Origin: Streptomyces sp. WMMB 322 | Lineage (GTDB): Bacteria; Actinomycetota; Actinomycetes; Streptomycetales; Streptomycetaceae | NCBI RefSeq assembly: GCF_900090145.1 | Contig: NZ_FMHI01000001.1 | Span: 186,001-250,000 of the forward strand | Reading direction: 5' to 3' | DNA: 64,000 nucleotides | In this document: positions 49,763 through 58,712 of the stretch, piece by piece | Layout: each line of letters opens with the position of its first letter | Position numbering within the stretch: position 1 is the first letter of the stretch | The notes under the pieces: generated by a model | Seen by the model: only the letters and a program-made list of their open reading frames with translations | What the model was told of the DNA's origin: nothing | Databases searched by the model: none | Program-made: the position numbers and the translations under genes

Positions 49763-50998
49763 TCAGGAGGCGCGGGCGCGCCGTCCCGCGCGCAGCAGCG
49801 CCGCCAGTACGGACCCCGCGAGCACCGCGACGAGCACACTGAACGCGATGCCCGCAGCCTGCAGCCCGACCAGATCGGCCGCCAGGCCCACGCCGATGAC
49901 GGGCAGGGACAGGGCGACATAGAGGACGACGAAGTACGTCGAGGCCACATTGGCGCGTCGGGCGACCGGCGCCTCGGCGTTGACGGCCGCCAGCCCCGCA
50001 CGGAAGCTCATTCCCTGACCGAGCCCCGCGACGACGCCTCCGGCCACGAGAAGCGCGAACGACCGGACGGCGAATCCGGCCGTGAGCAGTCCCATGCCGA
50101 GGACGAGCCCCGCACATCCCAGCTGCTGGGACGCCCGGCCGAACCTGGGCACCAGCACGATCTGGCCGACCGCGGACGCAGCGAAAACCGTGAAGATCAC
50201 TCCCCCTTCCAGCGCGAGGTCGTCCATTCCCAGCAGCTTCCCCATGAACGACGGGGAGACCGCCGTGAAGAGTCCCAGCACCGCGAACCCCGCGAACCCG
50301 GCGATGCCCGCCCGTACGAAGGTGCCGCGCATCTCCTGCGGAACCCCCGGCCTCGTCACCCTCATCCGGGGGCGCCGCACCACGCCGTCGACCGGCTCCG
50401 GCATGAACCACACTCCTGCGGCCACCAGCAGGAGCAGCACCAGATGCACGGCGTACGGCAGCCGCAGCGGCGCCGGCGCGAACTCGGCGAGCACACCGGC
50501 CAGCAGCGGTCCGCTGCCCAGACCGCCCATCTGCACGACGGTGGCGACCAGGCTGCCCCGCCCGGTGTTCCTGCTGTCGGCCAGGTCGACGAGGGCGGCG
50601 GTGGCCGTGCCGGTGAAGACGCCCGCCGACAGGCCGGACAGCAGCCGCCCCACGAACAGAAGCGTCAGGTCCTCCGCGGCGAGGAAGACGACGGCGCTGA
50701 GCATCGCGGCAGCGAGCCCCGGCAGAAGCGTCCGGCGGCGCCCGATCTCGTCCGAGACGTGGCCGACGAGCAGAAGTGCCGCCAGCACGCCGGCCGCGTA
50801 CGTCGCGAAGACGACGGTGACCATCAGCGTGGAGAAGTGGAACTCCCGCTGATAGAGGACGTACAGCGGGGTGGGCAGCGTCGTCCCCAGCATCGTCACC
50901 GTGAAGGCCGCCGCCACCAGCCAGAACGCCACGGCGCGTGGCGCTGTGGGACGTTCGCGTGCTCCGTGTTCGTCGGTCTGCGCATCCATGCCGCTCAT
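49763..50998 (-). CDS. MFS transporter
   Basis: A 411-residue 12-helix major facilitator. The loop 2-3 signature is VGHVSDEIGRRRTLLPGL (about 78-95). It begins with a polar 22-residue tail (MSGMDAQTDEHGARERP). It resembles proteobacterial/actinobacterial drug or sugar efflux pumps of the MFS_1 group, and the substrate is unknown. It converges on the MHS transporter with 47 bases between stops. Confidence 0.9.
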   Translation of the reverse strand: MSGMDAQTDEHGARERPTAPRAVAFWLVAAAFTVTMLGTTLPTPLYVLYQREFHFSTLMVTVVFATYAAGVLAALLLVGHVSDEIGRRRTLLPGLAAAMLSAVVFLAAEDLTLLFVGRLLSGLSAGVFTGTATAALVDLADSRNTGRGSLVATVVQMGGLGSGPLLAGVLAEFAPAPLRLPYAVHLVLLLLVAAGVWFMPEPVDGVVRRPRMRVTRPGVPQEMRGTFVRAGIAGFAGFAVLGLFTAVSPSFMGKLLGMDDLALEGGVIFTVFAASAVGQIVLVPRFGRASQQLGCAGLVLGMGLLTAGFAVRSFALLVAGGVVAGLGQGMSFRAGLAAVNAEAPVARRANVASTYFVVLYVALSLPVIGVGLAADLVGLQAAGIAFSVLVAVLAGSVLAALLRAGRRARAS

Positions 50999-51129
50999 GT
51001 GCCCCTGCCACCACTCATGGATCCATGATCCGCTCCGGCACCGGCCGAATCCCGAGTTTGCGGACGGCGGGTGCGGCTACCCGGGCTCGAACTGAACGCC
51101 ACAAGACGGGAACTCGGGGTGGGAACATC

Positions 51130-51801
51130 GTGTCCACGGTTGTGATCATCGTCCTTGCAGTGGCCCTCGTCGTAGTCGTCGCCGGTGTGCTCTTCACGAG
51201 CGCACGCAAACGCGGACTCGGCGGCGGCCTCCGGAACCGCTTCGGTCCCGAGTACGACCGCGTGGTCGCCCGCCACAACGGCGACACGAGGGCCGCGGAC
51301 CGCGAACTCGGCCAACGCGTGCGCGAATACGGTTCGCTGGCGCCTCAGCCGCTCTCCCCTGAGCTGCGTGAGCACTACCTCGGCCGGTGGTCGGCAGCGC
51401 AGGAACGTTTCGTGGAGTCTCCGCAGCAGGCACTCGCCGAGGTGCACGAACTGCTCGGCGGCCTGGCCCAGGCCCGGGGGTTCCCCGGGCCGGAACGCCG
51501 TGAGGCACACGTCGATGCGCTGTCCGTGCATCACGCGTCCCACCTCGAGGGCTACCGGCGGCTGAGCGCCGCCGCGACGAGCGGCACCGCCGGCACGGAG
51601 GAGATGCGCGAGGCGATGCTGCAAAGCCGCGCGTTCTTCGACGCGTTGGTCTCCGAAAGGCCCGTGCACGCGGGGCACGCCGGGCGCGGCGCACGGAAGC
51701 CGCGTGCACGCCGCCCGCTGACCGCCGGGGGCCCTGCCGGGGCACCTCGCGGATCGCTGTTCTCCGCCCGTCGGCACACCAAGGGAAGTGAGGCCTCGTG
51801 A
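51130..51801 (+). CDS. Membrane-anchored protein of unknown function, gene 1 of a pair
   Basis: A 223-residue protein with one N-terminal membrane segment (about 3-22, VVIIVLAVALVVVVAGVLF) and a mostly helical, charged remainder (about 35-170) without a family I recognise. The repeating RYDRVV and REYG-type helices suggest a coiled or bundle domain. The GTG start at 51130 follows GGGGTGGG. Its stop overlaps the GTG of the next gene (GTGA). Similar two-gene units are common in streptomycetes as far as I recall, but without a known role. Confidence 0.75.
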   Translation: MSTVVIIVLAVALVVVVAGVLFTSARKRGLGGGLRNRFGPEYDRVVARHNGDTRAADRELGQRVREYGSLAPQPLSPELREHYLGRWSAAQERFVESPQQALAEVHELLGGLAQARGFPGPERREAHVDALSVHHASHLEGYRRLSAAATSGTAGTEEMREAMLQSRAFFDALVSERPVHAGHAGRGARKPRARRPLTAGGPAGAPRGSLFSARRHTKGSEAS

Positions 51802-52397
51802 CCTCCCACGAATTCACCGACCGTGGCTCGCGCGAGAGCGTCTCCGCGTCCGCGAGCCCGCCGCCCGCTCCGCCGGTTCCGCCGGATGTGGCTGCTGCGC
51901 CGGTTCGGCCGGATGTGGCTGCTGATCCGGGGTCGCGGGAGGGGACGCCGGCGTCGGCGAATCCGCCTGCTGCGCCGCCTGCTGCGCGGGACGCGCCCGC
52001 GGACGCGGTGGCGGGTGCGGGGCCGGGCCCCGATTTCGTACCGCCGGCGTCGGCCGAGCGTGATCGGCAGGCGCAGCCCGAGGAGCGGCGGGTGCCGGAG
52101 GACCGCACGGTGCCGCTGCTGGACCGTGACGAGCGCGACCGTCTCACCGCCCGGCTGCACCACGCCGTCAGCGGGTTCGTGGAGGGGCCACGCAGCGCCG
52201 TGGAAGAGGCCGACGGCGTCTTCGAGGAGGCCGCCCGTCACCTCGAGAGCGCGCTGACGCATCGCCGCCGCGTGCTGCGTGAGCCCTGGCAGGGCGCGTC
52301 GCGTGCCGCCGGCCCCGAATCGGGCGCGGAGACCGAGGAACTGCGCCTCGCCCTGCGCCAGTACAAGGAGGCGACGGAGCGTCTGCTGCGGCTGTGA
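51798..52397 (+). CDS. Pro/Ala-rich protein with helical C-terminus, gene 2 of a pair
   Basis: A 199-residue protein. Residues 1-95 are low-complexity Pro/Ala/Val (PPVPPDVAAAPVRPDVAADP). Residues 100-199 are a predicted helical bundle (LLDRDERDRLTARLHHAVSG to YKEATERLLRL). There is no signal peptide. It overlaps gene 1 by four bases, so the two are probably made together and may interact. No family recognised. Confidence 0.72.
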   Translation: MTSHEFTDRGSRESVSASASPPPAPPVPPDVAAAPVRPDVAADPGSREGTPASANPPAAPPAARDAPADAVAGAGPGPDFVPPASAERDRQAQPEERRVPEDRTVPLLDRDERDRLTARLHHAVSGFVEGPRSAVEEADGVFEEAARHLESALTHRRRVLREPWQGASRAAGPESGAETEELRLALRQYKEATERLLRL

Positions 52398-52540
52398 GCG
52401 AAGGCCACGTCGGGTCTCAGGCGTCGGGGCTTCTGCTGAACTCCGCTGTGGGTGCGAGGAGTTGAGAGCCGCTGGACGCAGGGCACGCACGGGCGCGCGA
52501 CACCGTCACGCGCGTGACTCGAAAGGCGCGTGAACTCGAA

Positions 52541-52576
52541 AGCGCGGAGGCCGGCTTTGCCGTCGGCCTCCGCGCT
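52541..52576. terminator. Bidirectional terminator between convergent units
   Basis: A perfect 13-base-pair stem (AGCGCGGAGGCCG, 52541-52553, with 52564-52576) and a ten-base loop, between the unknown gene pair (plus) and the Uma2 gene (minus). Confidence 0.88.
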
Positions 52577-52619
52577 CGTCCTGCATGTGGTCCGCGAGCC
52601 ACCGCCTTCTCCGACCGGG

Positions 52620-53195
52620 TCAGCGGTTCGGGGCCTGCACCTCTGAGAGATCGATGTCGACGGGGAACGGGACCGTGACCTCGTCGTGGTACACCCCGGA
52701 GGGCGCGTAGGTGAGGGTGGCGGGTTCCAGCTCGAAGGTGTGGACGACGGCGCGGCCCCCGTCGTTCTCCAAGCGCCAGAAGTGCCGGATGCCCGCCGCG
52801 GCGTACTTGCGGTGCTTGGTCTCCCGGTCCCGGTCCACCGAGTCGGGGGAGACGACCTCGGCGGCGAGGAGCACATCCTCGGGCCGGTAGGAGGTCTGCT
52901 CGGGTCCTGTAACGGCTTCGGCGCGCACCAGCATGATGTCCGGCTCGGGACGGTTGGCGCGGCCCAGCGTCACCGTCATCTCCCGGATCACTTCCACCTC
53001 CGGCGGAGCGCAGCGGAGAAAGTGCTTCTCCAGCATGCGGATCGCCCGCATGTGGAACTTGGCTTGCGGACTCGCGAAAACGAGGCTCCCGTCGATCAGC
53101 TCCGTGTGAGGAGGCAGATTCGGCAGCCGGTCGAGATCTTCGGCCGTGTAGCCGCCCTCCGGGGGGGCGAGGCCACTCGAACTCGGGCTCGGCAC
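52620..53195 (-). CDS. Uma2-family endonuclease-like protein, N-terminus frameshifted
   Basis: A protein of about 191 residues of the Uma2 (DUF820) family, which has a restriction-endonuclease-like fold. Marks: DLDRLPNLPPHTELIDGSLV, EPDIMLVRAEA and LAAEVVSPDS with the acidic catalytic-like residues. The better start is an ATG at 53199 with GGGAG upstream, giving MSAEPEFEWPRPP, but it is in another frame. A run of seven G (53161-53167) joins the two, and one base fewer would restore MSAEPEFEWPRPPEGGYTAE. The N-terminus is therefore either truly frameshifted or a sequencing artefact. Read from GTG 53195 the core is still complete. Confidence 0.82.
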   Translation of the reverse strand: MPSPSSSGLAPPEGGYTAEDLDRLPNLPPHTELIDGSLVFASPQAKFHMRAIRMLEKHFLRCAPPEVEVIREMTVTLGRANRPEPDIMLVRAEAVTGPEQTSYRPEDVLLAAEVVSPDSVDRDRETKHRKYAAAGIRHFWRLENDGGRAVVHTFELEPATLTYAPSGVYHDEVTVPFPVDIDLSEVQAPNR

Positions 53196-53281
53196 TCATC
53201 GCTGCTCCCATGAGCCGCATCGTCTTCGACGTCTTCTGCGTACTCGCACGAATCGTGCGTGCTTCATGCGAAAGGGTGACG

Positions 53282-54205
53282 TCATCGCTGGTCGGAGGCG
53301 GTGACCCGGCCCAGCGCGCCCGATTCCAGGGCTGTCCAGAGCGCGCCGTCGGGGCCGACGGTCAGGCCGTGCGGTTCGCTCGCCGGGGTGGGAAGTGAGG
53401 CCTCGGTGAGGGTGCCGTCGGGTGCGATGCGGCCGACGCGATTGGCGCCCCATTCGGTGAACCAGCACGCTCCCGCCGCGTCGACGGCGACCGCGTGCGG
53501 GCGTGAGGACGTGTCCGGCAGCGGGAATTCCGTGATGTCGCCCGAGACCGTGATCCGGCCGATCGCGCCGGCGCCGATCTCCGCGAACCAGACCGTGCCG
53601 CGCCGCGCGTCGGCGGCGATTCCCACCGGGGCCGCGCCTTTCGTCGGCAGCCGGAACGACGTGATCTCGCCCGCCGTGGTGATGCGGGCGACGGAGTCGT
53701 CCTGGTTCTGCGTGAACCAGAGTGCGCCGTCCGGCCCTTCGGTGATGGCGGACGGGAAGGCCCCGGGCACGGGCAGCGGGAAGCCGGTCACTTCGCCGTC
53801 GACGGTGATGCGGCCGATCCGGTTCGCCGTGGTCTCGGTGAACCACAGTGCGCCGTCGGGGCCCGCGGTGATGCCGTACGGGCCCGACTCCGGTCCGGGC
53901 AGGGCGAATTGACGCAGTGCGCCGTCGGTGCCGATACGGCCGATGCTGTGGTCCCGCGTGCGGCAGAACCACAGCGCCTCGTCGGGGCCGGGGGCGATGA
54001 CGGTCGGGCCGCTGTCCGGGGCGTCCAGATCGTGGAAGCCGAACTCGCGTGCGGGCAGCGTCAGTCGGCCGACCGAGCCCGCGTGGACGAGGGTGAACCA
54101 CAGCGCGCCGTCGGGGCCCGTGGTGATGCCGTACGGGCCCGCCCCCGCGTCGACGCCGACGGCTGGGAGGCCGATCTCCTCGACGGTGAGTCTCGTTTCG
54201 CTCAT
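53282..54205 (-). CDS. Virginiamycin B lyase-like beta-propeller protein
   Basis: A 307-residue seven-bladed propeller. The blade repeat GPYGIT.GPDGALWFTE...GRIT recurs about seven times (PYGITTGPDGALWFT, GPYGITAGPDGALWFTET, WFTEWGANRVGRI). Vgb linearises streptogramin B antibiotics, and many homologues in producers or soil actinomycetes are of unknown activity, so resistance is not shown. It is cytoplasmic. It is divergent from a TetR regulator with a strong operator-like palindrome between them, so it is probably induced by a small molecule. Confidence 0.9.
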   Translation of the reverse strand: MSETRLTVEEIGLPAVGVDAGAGPYGITTGPDGALWFTLVHAGSVGRLTLPAREFGFHDLDAPDSGPTVIAPGPDEALWFCRTRDHSIGRIGTDGALRQFALPGPESGPYGITAGPDGALWFTETTANRIGRITVDGEVTGFPLPVPGAFPSAITEGPDGALWFTQNQDDSVARITTAGEITSFRLPTKGAAPVGIAADARRGTVWFAEIGAGAIGRITVSGDITEFPLPDTSSRPHAVAVDAAGACWFTEWGANRVGRIAPDGTLTEASLPTPASEPHGLTVGPDGALWTALESGALGRVTASDQR

Positions 54206-54399
54206 GCAGGTTCACTCCGTCCGTGGAGGGGCTTCGGTGCCGTTGGTGAACTTCAGCGGCCGACACCGCGGGTGCGTACCGCGTTCCCGCGTCCGCGGAT
54301 GCGGATGGGTGCGGTCGCGGATGGCGTGCGGACGCGGCGCAGCCCCGGTGCGGGCCGCAGTCCGCCCTCGGTCGCTCTCGGGTGTCCATGGCGAACCGT

Positions 54400-54420
54400 T
54401 AACGCGACAATGTTGCGTTA
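54400..54420. promoter_or_regulatory. 21-bp palindromic operator between Vgb-like and TetR genes
   Basis: The left arm TAACGCGACA (54400-54409), one centre base and right arm TGTTGCGTTA (54411-54420) form a near-perfect inverted repeat (9 of 10 pairs) in a locally AT-rich stretch. A further half-site (TGCAACGCAA) starts near 54451. The size and location fit a TetR-family operator. Confidence 0.8.
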
Positions 54421-54481
54421 GTGTGGAGCCTGGCACAGGGGCCCCGACGGTGCAACGCAATTACAGGAGCAGGAGCCGCAC

Positions 54482-55201
54482 TTGACGCGCGACGCGGGTG
54501 GCGAGGAAGGACATCACCGTGTGCCGGGGAGCACGCGTCCCGGCGGACGCACGGCCCGGACCCGGGAAGCCGTGCGTGAGGCGACGCTCGCCGAGATCGC
54601 GGAGCGCGGCTACGACGCGCTGACGGTGGAGGGCGTGGCCGCCCGCGCGGGCGTGCACAGGGCCACCGTCCACCGCCGCTGGAGGAACGCCGCGGGGCTC
54701 GCCGCCGACGTCCTGGACCTCGCCTCGGGGGAGCGCTGGCCCGTTCCCGACACGGGGAGCATCAAAGGCGATCTGCGGGAGCTCACCTCGCTCGTGGTCA
54801 CCCACTTCGAGGACCCCCGCGCCGGGTCGGTCTCGCGCGCGCTCGCCTCCGCAGCCGTCCACGACCCCGTGACCGCCCGGGCCCTGCACGGCTTCCTGGC
54901 GGGCCGTCACCGTCAGGCGGCGCCGATCGTCGTGCGTGCGGTGGAGCGCGGGGAACTGCCCGGGACCACCGACGCGGAAGAGGTCGTGCGCGCCGCGGTC
55001 GCCCCCCTGTACTACCGCCTGTTCATCTCGGGCGAGCCGGCCGGCGCGGAGACGGCGCAGCGGGCCGCGGACGCCGCGCTGGCCGCGGCCCGTGCCGGGG
55101 TGTTCGTGCGGGGCGCGGGCGGCTCTCCCGCCCGGGGCGCCGCCGCGGGCGGGACGAGCGGGTCGGCGAACGGGCCGGCCGGCGGGTCTGCGGGGGCCTG
55201 A
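54482..55201 (+). CDS. TetR-family transcriptional regulator
   Basis: A 239-residue TetR regulator. The HTH is at about 27-75 (REAVREATLAEIAERGYDAL, VEGVAARAGVHRATVHRRW). The ligand-binding region follows to about 205 (EEVVRAAVAPLYYRLFISGEP resembles TetR_C_11). The last 30 residues are Gly/Ala-rich. The TTG start is supported by AGGAG six bases upstream. It likely represses itself and the divergent Vgb-like gene through the 54400 palindrome. Confidence 0.9.
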   Translation: MTRDAGGEEGHHRVPGSTRPGGRTARTREAVREATLAEIAERGYDALTVEGVAARAGVHRATVHRRWRNAAGLAADVLDLASGERWPVPDTGSIKGDLRELTSLVVTHFEDPRAGSVSRALASAAVHDPVTARALHGFLAGRHRQAAPIVVRAVERGELPGTTDAEEVVRAAVAPLYYRLFISGEPAGAETAQRAADAALAAARAGVFVRGAGGSPARGAAAGGTSGSANGPAGGSAGA

Positions 55202-55208
55202 CGGGCGT

Positions 55209-56741
55209 TCACCGCGGGGAACCGCCCTGGGCGGAGCCGGAGGACCGTACGGACGACGGCAGATAGACGGTGTAGCCGTGGAAGCGGGAGGCGGACGAGT
55301 CCGGCGCGAGCGGTTCCCGTCGCCATTCGCCGGCCACGGGATGAGGCCTGCCACCCGGCGGCACGACGACTGTCACCGCCGAACTGCGCGTCGCGGCCCG
55401 CACTCCGGCCGCCGTGATGCTCGCGTCGGGCCCGCCGGTCTGCCGCGACGAGCAGCGGGTGTAGAAGGACAGCTGCACGGAGTGGTCCCCGGAGATCACG
55501 CACGGGGGCCGCACACCCAGCTGGTGCAGGCGGGCGGCCGCGCGCGTGAAGTCCCGGTGCGAGGCGCGGACTTCGGCCGTGTTGTTCGCCAGGACGGCGT
55601 ACTGGACGGCCAGATGCCCCGCGAGGGCCAGCGCAACGAGGCTCGTCGCGGCCGTGCGCAGCCGCCCGTGCCGGTCGGTCGCCAGCCACCACAGGGACCG
55701 GGCGACGGGCAGGGCGAGCAGCGCGTAGCTGGGCAGAAGGAAGCGCGGTGCCGCGTAGTCGATCAGGAAGAGATAGGGCACGGCGACGATCGCGGCCGTC
55801 ACGGCCGGGACCACGGCGGTGGCACGCCGGCGCCCCCAGGGCGTCACGAGGATGCCTGCCACTGCCAGAAGCGGCAGGGCGAACCACCACAGCGCGGTGG
55901 CGGGATGCTGCCACGGGATGTCACAGGGACGGCAGAGCGTGCGCCCCGCCAGGCTGCGTACCTGATCGTCCACTGCCATGTGCCAGCCCATTCCGCCCTG
56001 TATCTCGCTGGCGCGGTGCAGCCGCGCGGTCAGACCGCCGTAGCGCACGTACGCCTCCACGATCCACTCCGCGGACCCCAGCGCGAACCCGGCGGCGAGG
56101 AGCGCGAGCAGTCCCGGCCTGCGCCACCGTCGTACGCAGAGAGCGGCGGCGCCCAGGGCGAGGCCGAGCCAGAGCCCGTCCGGCGGCCGCATGAGCGCCA
56201 CGACCGCGACGGAGAGGACCAGGCCGGCTCCCGCCCGGCGGTCGCCGGCGCCCCGGGCGAGGCGCACGAAGAAGCCCGTCGCGGCCAGTGCCCCGAAGGC
56301 GCTCCACAGGTTGGGCATCACCGAGGGCCCGTAGTACAGCGTGATCCAGAGGCTCGCGAACAGGGCGCCCGCGGTGGCCAGAACGCGGGCCGGGAGCAGG
56401 TCCCGCCACACCCACAGCGACGCGGAGAGCCCCGCCCCGGAGAGCAGCGCGAGATAGACCCGCAGTGCGGTGACGGACGGGGTGAACGCCGCGACCGGTG
56501 CCGCGAGGAAGGAGATGCCGCGGGCCCGGGGGGCGCTGAAGAACGCCGCGGGCGCGTGCCCGCTGACCTGGCTCGTGTAGACGGACTCGTCCCATCCCAT
56601 CCCCGAGCCGGGGACCACCAGCAGCAGCTGGGCGAGGACGAACGCCGCACCGACTCCGGCCAGCCACGGCAGCGGGCGCCCGCCCGGCACGGACCTTCGC
56701 AGGGGTATCGGGACGGTACGGGGAGCAAGGGCTTCGTGCAT
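55209..56741 (-). CDS. Multi-spanning membrane protein, ArnT/GT-C-like
   Basis: A protein of about 510 residues with at least nine membrane segments and a C-terminal soluble domain of about 100 residues. The first loop has VVPGSGMGWDESVYTSQV, with the acidic DE pair seen in GT-C glycosyltransferases that use lipid-linked sugars (ArnT/PMT type). The acceptor is unknown, perhaps a cell-wall polymer or protein. ATG 56741 with GAGG upstream is preferred. The open frame to 56939 runs through a hexanucleotide repeat and gives a Gly/Ala/Pro-rich start. Confidence 0.78.
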   Translation of the reverse strand: MHEALAPRTVPIPLRRSVPGGRPLPWLAGVGAAFVLAQLLLVVPGSGMGWDESVYTSQVSGHAPAAFFSAPRARGISFLAAPVAAFTPSVTALRVYLALLSGAGLSASLWVWRDLLPARVLATAGALFASLWITLYYGPSVMPNLWSAFGALAATGFFVRLARGAGDRRAGAGLVLSVAVVALMRPPDGLWLGLALGAAALCVRRWRRPGLLALLAAGFALGSAEWIVEAYVRYGGLTARLHRASEIQGGMGWHMAVDDQVRSLAGRTLCRPCDIPWQHPATALWWFALPLLAVAGILVTPWGRRRATAVVPAVTAAIVAVPYLFLIDYAAPRFLLPSYALLALPVARSLWWLATDRHGRLRTAATSLVALALAGHLAVQYAVLANNTAEVRASHRDFTRAAARLHQLGVRPPCVISGDHSVQLSFYTRCSSRQTGGPDASITAAGVRAATRSSAVTVVVPPGGRPHPVAGEWRREPLAPDSSASRFHGYTVYLPSSVRSSGSAQGGSPR

Positions 56742-56810
56742 GTGAGACCTCGCGATCGGGCCGAGTCCCCCCTGCTGGCACCGGCCGCTGCGGCGGCCGT
56801 TCCCGCCTCC

Positions 56811-56870
56811 ACCGGCTCCGGGACCGGCACCGGCACCGGCACCGGGACCGGCACCGGACCCGGGAGCGGC
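56811..56870. repeat. Hexanucleotide ACCGGC microsatellite
   Basis: Imperfect repeats of ACCGGC and related hexamers across 56811-56870, in the leader of the GT-C-like gene on the minus strand. It is a candidate slippage site and would encode alternating Gly/Ala/Pro if translated. Confidence 0.75.
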
Positions 56871-56948
56871 AGTGCGTCCGTGGGACGGCACGTGCTCGGC
56901 ATCGCTCCCGGACCGGGCCGGCCGATGCGGAGACGTCATCGACAGCGG

Positions 56949-58616
56949 CTAGACGCCCACCGGTTGCTTCGGCTCTCCGCCGCCCCCGCCGGGGCCGCCG
57001 CCGTCGCCCCCGGCGCCGTCACCGTCGTCGTCCTCGCCCCGGTCGCGGTGCTCCTGAGGGACGCGGGACGCGGGAGCGGGCGTGCCCCTGGCGACCACCG
57101 TGCCGGCGGCCGACGCCTCGGGTGCGACGTTCAGTTCCGTCAGCATCTGCCTGCTGAAACCGAAGAAGTACGTTGCGACGAAGCCCGCCAGATAGCCCGT
57201 CCCCATCCCGAGCGCGTAGACGAGCGCGATGGCGCCCAGCCCCTGATTGCCCTTGAGCAGGGGGAAGAGGGCCCAGCCGGACGGGCCGATGGCCGTGGAC
57301 CCGACGGACGTGCCGAGCTGGTGGAAGAGTCCCACCGCGCCGCCGCCGACCGCGCCGCCCGCACACGCGGTGATGAACGGCCGCCCCAGCGGCAGCGACA
57401 CCCCGTAGATCAGGGGCTCGCCCACGCCCATCACACCTGCGGGAAGCGCGGACTTGATGGTCTTGCGGATGGAGGTGTTGCGGCGCAGCCGCACGTAGAC
57501 GGCGACCGCGGCGCCGACCTGACCCGCGCCCGCCATGGCCAGGACGGGAAGCAGGACCGTGAATCCGTCCTGCTCGATCAGCGTCGTGTGGATCGGGATG
57601 AGGGCCTGGTGCAGGCCGAGCATCACCAGCGGCAGGAAGAGCCCGCCGAGCACGAAGCCCGCCAGCGCTCCGCCGTGCAGGAGCAGCCAGTTGGCGAAGT
57701 GGCCGATGCCGGCGGAGACCAGCCCGCACACGTACATCAGCCCGAACAGCGTGACCAGCCCGGAGACGAGCACCGTGACGGTCGGCGTGACCAGCACGTC
57801 GACGGCCTCCGGCACGCGGCGCCGGCACCACTTCTCGACGTGGACGGCGACCAGGGCCGCGAACAGCGCGCCCAGAACGCCGCCCTGGCCCGGGGCGAGC
57901 TTCGCCCCGAACGCGGAGACCTTCGCGACGTCCGCGAAGACGATCACGGCCGCGGCCGCGCCGCCGAGGACGGGCGTCCCGCCGAACTCCGCAGCAGTGT
58001 TGATGCCGACGAAGACCGCGATGAGCGACATGAAGCCGGTCGAGATCGCGGTGAGGGCGGGAACGATGCCGGCCGCCCACTGGGCGCTGCCGCTGCTGAC
58101 CAGGTTCGTCAGGATGCCGTTGATGCCGGCGACGATGCCGCAGCCGATGAGCGCCGGGATGAGCGGGACGAAGATGTTGGCCACCCGGCGCAGCATCTGC
58201 TTCACCGGTGTGGCGTTCTTCCGTCTGCGGGCGGCCCGGATGGCGGCGCCGCGCTCGGCCAGCCCCTCGGCGGTGACGGCGGACTGCCCGCCCGCTGCCG
58301 CGTCGGCGGCGGCAGTGGCAGGCACCTCATCTGCCGTGTCGGCAGCAGTGGCAGTTTCCTGACGGGCGATGGCCTGGAGTTCGGTGGTGACCCGGGCGAC
58401 CTTCCCCGGGCCGAGCACGATCTGGTACGTGTCGTCGTCCTCGACGACCCCCACCACGTCCGGAAGCGCACGCAGCGCGGAGTCCCGGACCAGTGAGCGG
58501 TCGGCCAGGCCGAGCCGCAGCCGGGTCATGCAGTGGGTGATGGAGACGACGTTCCGCGAGCCGCCCACGAGGGGCAGCAGCGCTTCGGCGATCTGGCGGT
58601 TCTTGTCTTTGCTCAT
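56949..58616 (-). CDS. PTS EIIBC transporter, probably N-acetylmuramic acid-type
   Basis: A protein of about 555 residues. The EIIB domain (about 1-88) has the phosphoryl Cys in SITHCMTRLRLGL near 28-40. A linker (about 90-135) is followed by an EIIC domain with about ten membrane segments (140-500). Motifs GEPLIYGVSLPLGRPFITAC and GLHQALIPIHTTLIEQDG place it in the glucose-superfamily EIIC (GlcNAc/MurNAc/sucrose type). Its neighbours MurQ and MurR point to N-acetylmuramic acid. No EIIA is fused, so a shared EIIA is needed. The tail is Gly-rich. A GTG two codons earlier (58622) is an alternative start. Confidence 0.9.
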   Translation of the reverse strand: MSKDKNRQIAEALLPLVGGSRNVVSITHCMTRLRLGLADRSLVRDSALRALPDVVGVVEDDDTYQIVLGPGKVARVTTELQAIARQETATAADTADEVPATAAADAAAGGQSAVTAEGLAERGAAIRAARRRKNATPVKQMLRRVANIFVPLIPALIGCGIVAGINGILTNLVSSGSAQWAAGIVPALTAISTGFMSLIAVFVGINTAAEFGGTPVLGGAAAAVIVFADVAKVSAFGAKLAPGQGGVLGALFAALVAVHVEKWCRRRVPEAVDVLVTPTVTVLVSGLVTLFGLMYVCGLVSAGIGHFANWLLLHGGALAGFVLGGLFLPLVMLGLHQALIPIHTTLIEQDGFTVLLPVLAMAGAGQVGAAVAVYVRLRRNTSIRKTIKSALPAGVMGVGEPLIYGVSLPLGRPFITACAGGAVGGGAVGLFHQLGTSVGSTAIGPSGWALFPLLKGNQGLGAIALVYALGMGTGYLAGFVATYFFGFSRQMLTELNVAPEASAAGTVVARGTPAPASRVPQEHRDRGEDDDGDGAGGDGGGPGGGGGEPKQPVGV

Positions 58617-58712
58617 CGGCACGGTCGCTCTCTGGCTGTCCGGAGACCCGGAACGCGGTGCGGTCCAGCGCCCCGGCCGCTGCCGGCGGCGGCCGGACGC
58701 TTGGCACCACTG

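Noticed and set aside
54936..58496. Very long open frame on the plus strand (over 1,100 codons) across the GT-C-like and PTS genes
   Set aside because: It is opposite to genes with clear domains, has Arg/Gly/His-rich composition without any motif, and is explained by the high GC third-position bias of the real genes.
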